Assembly: GCA_002731275.1 (NCBI GenBank)
Contig: PCBK01000157.1
Location: forward strand, 1 to 55,145
Reading direction: 5' to 3'
DNA from: Deltaproteobacteria bacterium
GTDB taxonomy: Bacteria; Myxococcota_C; UBA6777
Length of the DNA: 55,145 bases
Below are positions 40,475 through 48,472 of the stretch, in pieces. A program made the position numbers and the translations under genes. The first letter of the stretch is position 1; every line of letters begins with the position of its first letter. Under the pieces are notes generated by a model. That model searched no databases and was not told the origin of the DNA. It was given only the letters and a program-made list of their open reading frames with translations.

Positions 40475-40521
40475 GACAAAATCCCCTTTACCCAAAGTCA
40501 CAAGGGGGATTTTGTCTTTTT
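40475..40521 (+). terminator. Strong terminator between HNH and tail genes
   Basis: GACAAAATCCCC (40475-40486) pairs perfectly with GGGGATTTTGTC (40505-40516), followed by TTTTT. It stops rightward transcription from block D before the converging tail assembly operon. Confidence 0.85.
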
Positions 40522-40546
40522 ACCTTCCTTCCCACACAAAACTCCC

Positions 40547-40867
40547 TTACCCCTTCGAACTCCACAGCTTGACCATCAGTTCGGTCAGATGCTGAAATTT
40601 TTTTTCCTCATGCTCAATATCTCGAAGAATACGAGACACCCACAACGTCCGCTCCTCCACACTCAAGTCCTCTACCCATCCCACCGGGTTCGAAGTCCTC
40701 GACGAAATCAAATACAAATGCTCCACCCTCGACAACACACAAGCCTTGTCCCACCACTTTTGCTCTTCCTCCTCTTGTGGTGATGGCTTGCCCCCACCCC
40801 GATATTCACTTCCATCCCGAGACCGAGCACGCTCCCAAGGCGACAGAACAGGCCCCTGAAGCAACAC
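40547..40867 (-). CDS. Small tail assembly protein downstream of zinc protein
   Basis: This 106-residue protein, with GTG start, has a helical acidic and tryptophan-containing sequence (EEEEQKWWDKACVLSRVEHL, then LWVSRILRDIEHEEKKFQHL). It begins 14 bases after the stop of the zinc-binding gene, and its frame, the -1 frame relative to that gene, stays open across that stop. Tail chaperone pairs often use a -1 shift here, but I see no slippery heptamer. The tape measure normally follows but here lies 13 kb on. A chaperone role is inferred from position. Confidence 0.5.
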   Translation of the reverse strand: MLLQGPVLSPWERARSRDGSEYRGGGKPSPQEEEEQKWWDKACVLSRVEHLYLISSRTSNPVGWVEDLSVEERTLWVSRILRDIEHEEKKFQHLTELMVKLWSSKG

Positions 40868-40881
40868 TCGACCAAGGAGAC

Positions 40882-41760
40882 TTACTTCACCATGGGATGG
40901 AAGTTGGTAGGGTCCACATCAAGCTTCATGTCTGAACTGCAATGGTTGCACTCGTGGGTGTACATGAAGTCAAGATGAGGCAGCCTGGCAAACGCACCCC
41001 GGATCAACCCTCGATCAGCGGAATCCAAAGAGTCTACCAGTTCCATACCTTCCATCTGCATACTGCCCTCTTCGAGATCGGCAAGCTTGTGCCACACCCC
41101 ATCGACCTCTCCCCAGCTCTCGACACGCACAAGGGCATCCCCAATTACGCGCATGTTGAAGTTCACGCGATTGTTGGGTGAGTAGTATTCTTCATGGCGG
41201 ATGTGATCGCCCAACGTGACAGGACGAAAGAAATACTTGTTCCACACCTTCCCCATATAGGGGAGATTTTCCTGTGGGTTGGAGCCTGCCTCTCGCAAAA
41301 AGCCCGTGCGCAGCTGCACACCAAACTCTGACGACATGTCCTCCTCAGACCGCTTCACCTTCAGCGTGGAGAGATCGGCCTCAATCAGATCGTTTTTTCG
41401 ACACTCAGAACAACGATGCTTCCCCATATCCAAAGTGTTTCCGTGCGTGTGCATGTGAGAAAGAAAGAACACAAAGTCCACATCTCTCATGGGGATAGCC
41501 AACACCGCCTTCGGGACCTTCCTGAACTTGGAAGCGCGAAACTCTTCATAGACTTCATGCTCACCGATCCTCTCGATCAACGAAGAGATCAATCGCCCCA
41601 TCCACTGAAAGGGGTGATTCCCGCGATAGTTTTCGTTGGCGAGGATTGTCTCTGTCACGCTCGATGATTTGCGAAGCTCCAAACTCTTCTCTCTCTCCCC
41701 ACCATCGACGGAGATCCCCAATAGCAACTCACTCTTGAATCCATAAATGTCTGACGCCAT
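40882..41760 (-). CDS. Zinc-binding baseplate/tail assembly protein
   Basis: This protein of about 292 residues has two CxxC pairs, C117/C120 (HRCSECRKND) and C271/C274 (HECNHCSSDM), which could bind one zinc ion as in T4-type baseplate assembly proteins (gp26/gp51-like, T4_baseplate family) and related tail chaperones. The part between them is beta-rich with FFRPVTLGDHIRHEEYYSP. AGAGGAAAAGGAC places the start at 41760 rather than 41814. It sits after the tube gene, where tail assembly chaperones belong. Function by position and zinc pairs. Confidence 0.55.
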   Translation of the reverse strand: MASDIYGFKSELLLGISVDGGEREKSLELRKSSSVTETILANENYRGNHPFQWMGRLISSLIERIGEHEVYEEFRASKFRKVPKAVLAIPMRDVDFVFFLSHMHTHGNTLDMGKHRCSECRKNDLIEADLSTLKVKRSEEDMSSEFGVQLRTGFLREAGSNPQENLPYMGKVWNKYFFRPVTLGDHIRHEEYYSPNNRVNFNMRVIGDALVRVESWGEVDGVWHKLADLEEGSMQMEGMELVDSLDSADRGLIRGAFARLPHLDFMYTHECNHCSSDMKLDVDPTNFHPMVK

Positions 41761-41999
41761 GTCCTTTTCCTCTTGGTGATGTTTGAAAAAAGGGATCGCT
41801 GCAGCAATCCCCAAGTGTAAGGAGAGACCTCCTCAACATGCAGGAACGACTTACAATGTGTAGGGTCGGGAAGTTGCCTGGATGAAGACGCCCCCAACAG
41901 GATATCTTGGAAAATCAGAACGTGTCAGGAGGCTGTGTCATGTAATCTGAGTCGGAAGAACAACGGGGATGATTACTGAGATCGGAGGAGGGACAGGTG

Positions 42000-42458
42000 C
42001 TAGATGCGAGCTTGTTGGTTGTAGGTGATCTTTGTAAAGTCAACTTTGCACTCGTATGTCTGCTCGGACTTGTTGCTTTCGTTGATGTTCATGTCAGACA
42101 AGGAGAACTTCCTCATCAAGAGCCCTTGGAACTTGATCTTCGTGACAACCTGGCCGAACCTGTACTGGATCAAGGTACCGTTGTACTTCTTGCCAGTCCC
42201 TACCATCTTCTCGAAGAAATCACCAAAGACCTGATCATCATTCGAACCATCTCGTGTCCGAGAGATCGTCAAGTCACCGTGCTTGAGCACCCCGTCAGAA
42301 AAGTAAAATGTACGGTTTGTCCCACCATCAACCATCTCCAACTCACCAGTTTCCTTTGAGATCCCAGAGACCTTTTCGATGTGTGGACTTGTGAGACCAG
42401 GCAGCTCCATCACCCAGCCGTTATTTGGAATTGCATCCTGCGGAAATTGTTCGGACAT
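42000..42458 (-). CDS. Tail tube protein
   Basis: The 152-residue protein fits the gp19-like tail tube family. GWVMELPGLTSPHIEKVSGI is near the start, HGDLTISRTRDGSNDDQVF (about 60-80) follows, then FQGLLMRKFSLSDMNINESN (about 109-128) and the closing strand CKVDFTKITY. Tube proteins of this family stack as hexamers inside the sheath. It follows the sheath gene by 63 bases, the expected order. Size is typical. Confidence 0.85.
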   Translation of the reverse strand: MSEQFPQDAIPNNGWVMELPGLTSPHIEKVSGISKETGELEMVDGGTNRTFYFSDGVLKHGDLTISRTRDGSNDDQVFGDFFEKMVGTGKKYNGTLIQYRFGQVVTKIKFQGLLMRKFSLSDMNINESNKSEQTYECKVDFTKITYNQQARI

Positions 42459-42521
42459 CTTGTATCTCCTGGTTTATGCACACTCCACAAAGGAAGAGAA
42501 GAACATAAAGGCACAAATGGA

Positions 42522-44690
42522 TCAGGCGTCTACCACCTGGATACCATCGCGGGTTTGAATGAGGTTGACAGCAACCTCTTCGGCGATCTCAGCTGGACGA
42601 TATGCGACATCACATACCATGCGACGCTGCTGGACGGTGCGTTGTGGGTTGTTGGATTCATCACACACAACAGCGACATTGTTGCCAAATCCACCAGACT
42701 TTTCAAAGGCATTCTGGTTGTCGAGTTGCTCCATAAAGTCGATGACAGAATCACGAAGCCGTCGACGTGTATCGGGGTTGTTCCCTTCTTGTTCGAGATC
42801 GCCAAGAGACTCCTGGAAGCTGACCTTGATGTGGTTGGTCAAAAGCCGAACGTGGATCGAGAGCCACTTGTTTTCGGTCGACATCGTGCGGCTGGTCTTG
42901 ACATAGAATCCACTCTTGGACTCGAAGACGATGGAGTTGATGTGTGTGTCGTTGGCAAGCTCTTTCAACTGCGGTTGGCTGTAAATGGCATCATCCACAG
43001 ACAGAACATCCAACAGGAACGTCGACTTACCCGCTGGCGCTGTATGTACGATGTCACCACGAGAACGAGGTTTCCGAATGTATGCAGCTCCAATCACGTG
43101 TCCGATCACGGGGACTTTGATTGCTCCACCAAAGCCATCGTTGACTTCACAGTACGAACGATATCCAGCAATGAAACTCTTTCCTTTTCGGAGGGATGCA
43201 AAGTCTGCTTTGATAGCTGCGATGGACGCACCTTGTGGCGTTTGAAACACACCAAGAACATCAGCACGACCAGCACAATACGATTCGAGTGAGCCTGCCC
43301 ACATAGCGTCATCCAGATCGAAGTTGGTAATGACTTGCGTGTCCAAACCATTGAACGAGGCGAGACCACCCTCATAATCAGAATTGGTCGGTGAGGCCAC
43401 TGCGTCTTTGCCAACTGTCCCACTGGAGAGCGCTGTCTCATTGGAGGACACATCAGGCACACCGGAATCACCTCCCTCAATGTTGACAACGACGTACTCC
43501 GATCCTTGCGTTGGGTTGTTGAGCACAGACACAACATTGCTCGCATCCAGACCTGTCCACCGCTCAACCTCGACAGCTGTTGTTGATCCGGGTTCTTTGT
43601 AACGAACAGAGAGATCGCGTTTGTTGCTGTCTGTGAGATTGGCAGAGAGAAAAAGGTACACGCTCCCGTTCGCCCAAGCACCAGGATCCTGTCTCCCGAG
43701 AAAACCAGCGGTGAATGTCCAGACATCAGTGGAGCTGCGTTGCAGTGTGACAAACGCTGGTGTTGGTGCTGCGGAACCTGTGTTTGTTCCGTTTGTCGTC
43801 CCGACAACGTGCCCCAACTTGCTGACAGCAGCACCAGACTTGATGTCAACTTCGCCACTCACCCCTGTTTGTGTCCCTGTGAATCGGACTTTTCCACCAT
43901 CGCTTAAGACATTGAGAGCGGTTGTAGCTGCTTCCACGATGGCCTTGACTTCAGCGACAGTCACCTTCTTGATGTTTGTGACATTCCCTGTCCCCAGAGA
44001 CGTACCGGCAGTGAGACCAAGTCCCGCAAGTGCTGTCCCTCCAGCAAGGATCTCGATACTCGAAGACGTCCCAAAGACATCAGAAAGGATTTGAACTTCG
44101 CCACCGGAAGCCTTCGCCGAAAAACCTTCTCCAGCTGCGTTGATCTCAACAAGCACGTCGTTGATGGCCTGTGCAGCCGCTGTAAATATGACATCGATCT
44201 GTTTGCCTTCAACCCGAAAGGACAAAGTCTCTCCACCAGCAAACGATGTGGGAAATGTACCACCGTTCCCAACAACGCTCGCCTTCGTCGCGAGAAAGGT
44301 CGCAGTCTCATCCCCACCATTATCGGTATCGATCACGATGTCATCATTGGGTGCCAGGGCAAAAGGCTCGACAACAGATCCCAAAATGGTCGCGGCGATT
44401 GCGGCGTTCATCGCAGATGTAGTGATCCTGGTACCGTACAGAACAGCACCATACTGTCCAGCATTCTTGAACAGTCCTCGCATACAGTAGCCAGCTTTGT
44501 ACTTTTTGCTCAGACCTCCCCAGACCTGGCGACAACGCCCCAGAGATGTTGCACGGACAGCAACATTCAATGGACCTCTGGGGCTCTCGAAGACAGCTCC
44601 AACTTGCCCAATGGGAGGTGCGCCCACAAGGGGTGTGTCAACAACATCTCTTTCCTGGACATTCAGTCCGATGGCCGTTGCTTGTGTCAT
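42522..44690 (-). CDS. Contractile tail sheath protein with inserted domains
   Basis: This 722-residue sheath protein is longer than the usual 390-500. N-terminal (1-100) and C-terminal (about 480-722) parts fit sheaths: YVKTSRTMSTENKWLSIHVR, then RRRLRDSVIDFMEQL and the last strand. Between 101 and 310 is an insertion with FAGGETLSFRV, GKQIDVIF and GTSSSIEILAGGTA, a module shared with the neck protein at 44816-45826 and, more distantly, the fibre. Inserted domains probably decorate the outside of the tail. It lies in the order tail terminator-like, sheath, tube. Confidence 0.85.
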   Translation of the reverse strand: MTQATAIGLNVQERDVVDTPLVGAPPIGQVGAVFESPRGPLNVAVRATSLGRCRQVWGGLSKKYKAGYCMRGLFKNAGQYGAVLYGTRITTSAMNAAIAATILGSVVEPFALAPNDDIVIDTDNGGDETATFLATKASVVGNGGTFPTSFAGGETLSFRVEGKQIDVIFTAAAQAINDVLVEINAAGEGFSAKASGGEVQILSDVFGTSSSIEILAGGTALAGLGLTAGTSLGTGNVTNIKKVTVAEVKAIVEAATTALNVLSDGGKVRFTGTQTGVSGEVDIKSGAAVSKLGHVVGTTNGTNTGSAAPTPAFVTLQRSSTDVWTFTAGFLGRQDPGAWANGSVYLFLSANLTDSNKRDLSVRYKEPGSTTAVEVERWTGLDASNVVSVLNNPTQGSEYVVVNIEGGDSGVPDVSSNETALSSGTVGKDAVASPTNSDYEGGLASFNGLDTQVITNFDLDDAMWAGSLESYCAGRADVLGVFQTPQGASIAAIKADFASLRKGKSFIAGYRSYCEVNDGFGGAIKVPVIGHVIGAAYIRKPRSRGDIVHTAPAGKSTFLLDVLSVDDAIYSQPQLKELANDTHINSIVFESKSGFYVKTSRTMSTENKWLSIHVRLLTNHIKVSFQESLGDLEQEGNNPDTRRRLRDSVIDFMEQLDNQNAFEKSGGFGNNVAVVCDESNNPQRTVQQRRMVCDVAYRPAEIAEEVAVNLIQTRDGIQVVDA

Positions 44691-44815
44691 GCCTCTATCC
44701 TTTCAGAAGAAAAAGAAAAACGTGATGGCCAGGAAGACAGTTCCTGCGCGCACTGACGTCTCGTAAGACCCTCCCCTCTCTTACTCATTCATCTATTTTT
44801 GGTTGCGGTATAACA

Positions 44816-45826
44816 TCAAAGGAGTGGTTCTTCTGGTCCCTTGGCCTCTACATTGATCTCGAATGTTACGACAACTGGAGTTTGCTTTCGAGGATTGATG
44901 CCTGTACCGTCGTAATTTCCGCCGTTGTAGTTGTCCCCTTCAAATGCTTCGACATCCCAAGCGATAGGCACCCGACGCAACGTGAAGGGATACGTCGTCG
45001 CAAACTCACCACGCTCGATGAGCGGATCATCCACAGGCTCTCCACGTGTCACCTCGAATGTTCGCGTCGAGATCTGCAACCCTCTCTCGCTTGGGGATTG
45101 TTCGACCCTGAAGAGTCCTTCAACAAACATCTTCAGAGCACTGTGATTGTCAAAGCGCTTGGTCAACGTCGCGATCTGGAAAGGAAAGTCGTAGTGACTA
45201 GCTGGTCGCCTGACCTGCTGCTCCTTTCCCGCATCTCGTCCAATCACCTCATACACAGGAAATGTCGCCAGCAACTCACTCGCAGTTCCGCCAATGACCC
45301 TCAACGTCGAAGAGCTTCCAACCTCATCATGAATAACACGCACAACACCTCCACTCACAACAGACGCGCTCACGCCAGCTGTCGCGTCAATGACAGCTGC
45401 AACTTCGGCAGGTGTTGGGTTGATGATATCCGCAAAGTCCGAGGTTTGAAAATGAACTGTCAGGCTCTCTTCATTGTATACTCCACCAACAGAAAATCCA
45501 CGTTTGAGAATCAATGTTTGTCCATCTGACAGGTGAGGTGAGATGGCTCCAAACCCATCGAGATACGGCGCCTCGGCAGTCACATCGACTAGGCACTTTA
45601 CGGATTCTTGAACGCGCCAACCGGACGACTCCTGAGGACGTCTCGTTGTCAGGATAACACCTGGAAATCTCTTTTTGTTTGGTGGATTTCGAAGCTCTGG
45701 TTGTGTGTTGAAAAAGGTATACTGCGCCTTCAACCCTCCATCGTTTGTGAAGATGGTCTGTGATTTGATGGAGTCGATCAAGTGGTTCCACACCTCAAAA
45801 AAACTCTTTGGAAATGAAAAGCTCAT
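44816..45826 (-). CDS. Neck or tail terminator protein with inserted module
   Basis: The 336-residue protein has an N-terminal part (1-95) and C-terminal part (205-336) like tail-terminator or neck proteins by place, and a central module (about 98-190) reading DGQTLILKRG, LTVHFQTSDFADI, TPAEVAAVIDATAGVSASV, then GSSSTLRVIGGTA. The same pattern occurs in the sheath insertion. The start abuts the stop of the HK97 gp10-like gene. Terminators normally have 150-200 residues, so the insertion accounts for the size. The module may bind glycans or add bulk. Confidence 0.55.
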   Translation of the reverse strand: MSFSFPKSFFEVWNHLIDSIKSQTIFTNDGGLKAQYTFFNTQPELRNPPNKKRFPGVILTTRRPQESSGWRVQESVKCLVDVTAEAPYLDGFGAISPHLSDGQTLILKRGFSVGGVYNEESLTVHFQTSDFADIINPTPAEVAAVIDATAGVSASVVSGGVVRVIHDEVGSSSTLRVIGGTASELLATFPVYEVIGRDAGKEQQVRRPASHYDFPFQIATLTKRFDNHSALKMFVEGLFRVEQSPSERGLQISTRTFEVTRGEPVDDPLIERGEFATTYPFTLRRVPIAWDVEAFEGDNYNGGNYDGTGINPRKQTPVVVTFEINVEAKGPEEPLL

Positions 45827-46327
45827 CTACTTGCCCTCAAAATATTCACGAGCTTCCTTCTCAAATTCTTCTTTGATCAGCTTGATAAGTTCTTCTTTGA
45901 CAGCCTCCGCTGTTTTTCGCAGAATGGGACGGGGTGGGATATTCCGTGAAGGAGAGCCAAACTCAATCACTTTGAGTAGATCTTCCAAGAGAATCCCTGT
46001 ACTTGTATGCCTCTGTCCCTTCGGAGGTGCAACGACATGCGCCCCACTCTCCTCCAGCCTTTGTACTTGCAGCGATCCGATGAGTTCGCGTGTCGCCAAG
46101 AGAATCCTTCGATCCAACCCCTCCCTCTTTTTATGCGCAAGATAGGCCGCTGACAACGGTGCCAAGCCAAGTTTTTTGTTCCTCCAATTTCGCTTGAGCT
46201 CTTTGAGAAAGCGCTTGGCCACCTTCTCTTGTATCTTCTTGCCACGGCTCTTGAGAAAGGCTGGCATCTTTTTGGCCACATGCTCCAAAAGATTCAGATT
46301 GCCTTCCTGGATGATCTCAATTCCCAT
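45827..46327 (-). CDS. HK97 gp10/Mu gpG-like virion morphogenesis protein
   Basis: The 166-residue basic protein has the usual ending of this family, IEFGSPSRNIPPRPILRKTA (about 121-140), followed by a charged helix. The early part is lysine-rich and helical. Such proteins complete the neck and help join heads to tails. It lies between a head-closure-like gene and the tail terminator-like gene. The pattern IPPRPIL is the best evidence. Confidence 0.75.
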   Translation of the reverse strand: MGIEIIQEGNLNLLEHVAKKMPAFLKSRGKKIQEKVAKRFLKELKRNWRNKKLGLAPLSAAYLAHKKREGLDRRILLATRELIGSLQVQRLEESGAHVVAPPKGQRHTSTGILLEDLLKVIEFGSPSRNIPPRPILRKTAEAVKEELIKLIKEEFEKEAREYFEGK

Positions 46328-46332
46328 CTTCT

Positions 46333-46809
46333 TTATCCGTAATGACCGGGGTTATCTTCCTGGGGTTTTCTCAAAGAGCACCAACAGCATGTGATGATGC
46401 TTGAGGTGTTGGTCTTTGGGAGCCCTTGAACAGCCTCTATGCGATACTCTTCCCCCGTCTCAAGTCTGAAGAACCCATTATCGCGATTGATGGTGATGCC
46501 CTGTTCGATAAGGGCCTGTGTCGGGAGATTGACACGCACATCATATTCCCCTTCGAACTCATCGCCGACCTTTGGGATACGCTTGGCTTTGTGTGGCTTT
46601 TGCCTGATGAAAAAAGGAATACGCCACATCTGCGTCTTGGGGTGCTCCGAATCGTTTGTCTCTTCAACAAAACCAAAGTTTGCGTTGATCGTCGAGCCTC
46701 CGAATGTGGGTCCATCGAGAATCACCTCGTGATACTCGATCTCCTGTTCGAAGTCTTCAAACTCATCGAGCATGTCTTCGCGACATTCCAAGAGATCTTG
46801 TTGTTTCAT
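46333..46809 (-). CDS. Head closure-like neck protein
   Basis: This 158-residue protein is acidic at the start and then beta-rich (EIEYHEVILDGPTFGGSTIN, then YDVRVNLPTQALIEQGITIN and FFRLETGEEYRIEAVQGLPK). These resemble head closure proteins that seal the portal after packaging. A CCWC cluster lies near the C-terminus. It sits between the adaptor-like and gp10-like genes. Assignment is by order and fold pattern. Confidence 0.5.
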   Translation of the reverse strand: MKQQDLLECREDMLDEFEDFEQEIEYHEVILDGPTFGGSTINANFGFVEETNDSEHPKTQMWRIPFFIRQKPHKAKRIPKVGDEFEGEYDVRVNLPTQALIEQGITINRDNGFFRLETGEEYRIEAVQGLPKTNTSSIITCCWCSLRKPQEDNPGHYG

Positions 46810-46825
46810 GAGCCTTCAAACTCCT

Positions 46826-47542
46826 TTATAAACTCGCCACATAAGATCGCCCAACGACACCATGTGCGGCTTCGAGTCGGGCTTGGGCTTCAGCTCGCAA
46901 CTCCTTTTCGTTAAAGCGGATCTCTGGAATTCCCTCTGTGTCTACAATCGTTTTGCCCCGCAATTCTTTGGTCAGGATCTCGTTGATCGCCAAGTACATA
47001 GCGTAATCAATCACAGCACGTCTGTACGTCCCAACACCAATGACATCATTCTCTTCGGGGATACCGTAGTAACGAAGAACAAAAGGACCAGCTTGTAAAG
47101 CACGCTCAACAACCACCTGGCCTCGACTCCTCACAAACGGAAGATGACCACTGTACAACCCAAGCACGTAAAGATATCGTCTGTGAACCTTCCAAGAACC
47201 ACAGAAGACACCAAGTCCTTGGCTATGATCCATCCGGGCTTCTTCAAAGACCTCATCGCCCTGCTCAATCGAGGTGACCTTTCGGATCTTTGAAGTACTC
47301 TCGCTCCCCAAATACAAACGTCCATTGGCCGGAATCATAAGTGTTGAGTCCTCCAACTCAATGGGGTCGGCTCTTCCCAGCCACCACAACGCGCTGTCGA
47401 TCAACTCTCCAAGCCTAGCTGTGTTCCCGTCAGGATCTTTGGGATCAGCTGGATTGGGAAAGTAACGTCGCACCTTCTTGGGTGTGAGTGACTCGCGAAG
47501 TTGAGAGAGAAGAGAGCGATCCTGGGGCATGGTTGAAGGCAT
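46826..47542 (-). CDS. Head-tail adaptor-like protein
   Basis: This 238-residue protein has an N-terminal helical region (LGELIDSALWWLGR), a middle beta region, and a helical end (YRRAVIDYAMYLAINEILTK), similar to connector adaptors that dock on the portal. It lies one place after a capsid-associated gene and before the head closure protein. It may be gp6/gp15-like, but the size is greater than usual (100-150 residues). Confidence is moderate. Confidence 0.5.
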   Translation of the reverse strand: MPSTMPQDRSLLSQLRESLTPKKVRRYFPNPADPKDPDGNTARLGELIDSALWWLGRADPIELEDSTLMIPANGRLYLGSESTSKIRKVTSIEQGDEVFEEARMDHSQGLGVFCGSWKVHRRYLYVLGLYSGHLPFVRSRGQVVVERALQAGPFVLRYYGIPEENDVIGVGTYRRAVIDYAMYLAINEILTKELRGKTIVDTEGIPEIRFNEKELRAEAQARLEAAHGVVGRSYVASL

Positions 47543-47578
47543 CTCGCTATGTTGGGATGGATTGAAGACAGTGTTGAA

Positions 47579-48373
47579 TTACAAATTGAATTGCTGTTTG
47601 AGCCACGTGTAGGTCGCTTTGTAGCCTTCGCTCATCAGCTTGTCGACGATCGCAACGTCATACAGTTCGGAGAACTCCTGAAGAGCCTTAGCGCCAGCGT
47701 TGTACGGCGGGAACTTATCCCCTTCTTTCAGTTCCAAAGAGGAAACAGGTTGTTCGTTTTCTTCGATTTCCTTTTGCTCATCGAGCGCTGTAACAGACTC
47801 CTCCTCGGTCGGAGTTTGTGAAGACTCCTCCTCGCTTTCGCTGGATTTGGTGGAAGAAGAGACAGGCTCGACTGTGCTCTTTGGCTCATCGCTCTTTGGT
47901 GGAGAATCAGAAGAAACCACAACATCTTCTTTGACATGTGAATCTGTGGGTGTGGAAGCTGAAGAGGACGCAGGTTCACCAACACTCATCCCCTCGTCTT
48001 CCTTCGACTCACGAGATGTCTTTGTCTCCAAAGCGTCCTTCGAATTCTCTGCCGAATTGAGCTCAGTCACAACAGGTTCTTTCTTTCTGTCATCAAGAGG
48101 CTCAGCAGTCTTGTTGTGATGGTCTGTGGAGATGTTGGTGGCTGGGGTTGGGGGCTTTGGCTTTGGTTGGTTTTCTTTATCGAGGAGCTCCAACAACTGC
48201 TCTGTGGAGAGTTCTTCTCCTTGGCTGTTAAAGCAGCGCGCCCGATCGTGAAGCTGCAGGGTGCCCATCGCTTCGTGGATAGATGTGGTAGCCTTCAACA
48301 AGGCTGGTGGATTCATCGTCAAGCCTCGGATAATCGCGGGGCGGTCTCCTGTCAATCGGACTTCAAATTTCAT
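47579..48373 (-). CDS. Head-associated protein with long disordered linker
   Basis: The 264-residue protein has a folded start (1-75), a long Ser/Glu/Thr/Pro-rich linker (75-205), and a small C-terminal helical domain (210-264, ending FSELYDVAIVDKLMSEGYKA). Two short domains with a long flexible tether can span capsid surfaces or anchor in the portal vertex. It directly follows the capsid fusion gene, so a head fibre, decoration or completion protein is likely. No family recognised. Confidence 0.55.
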   Translation of the reverse strand: MKFEVRLTGDRPAIIRGLTMNPPALLKATTSIHEAMGTLQLHDRARCFNSQGEELSTEQLLELLDKENQPKPKPPTPATNISTDHHNKTAEPLDDRKKEPVVTELNSAENSKDALETKTSRESKEDEGMSVGEPASSSASTPTDSHVKEDVVVSSDSPPKSDEPKSTVEPVSSSTKSSESEEESSQTPTEEESVTALDEQKEIEENEQPVSSLELKEGDKFPPYNAGAKALQEFSELYDVAIVDKLMSEGYKATYTWLKQQFNL

Positions 48374-48472
48374 GATGTATCTCCAAGGAAAAGTGCCAAC
48401 AAACTAAGAAGCTCAGCAGTTCCCCACAGACAATGTGAAGAACAACAGAGCCCCTCAACGGGGCTCATCTGG

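Noticed and set aside
40868-40920. A programmed -1 slippery site
   Set aside because: The frame is open, but no X-XXY-YYZ heptamer of the usual kind is seen in the overlap.
42381-43292. 303-codon plus-strand frame opposite the sheath gene
   Set aside because: Complete overlap with the sheath C-terminal domain, whose sequence is conserved; no ribosome site.
47700-48119. Ser-rich plus-strand frame opposite the head-associated gene
   Set aside because: The minus-strand Ser/Glu linker forces a Ser-rich antisense frame; no start signal.
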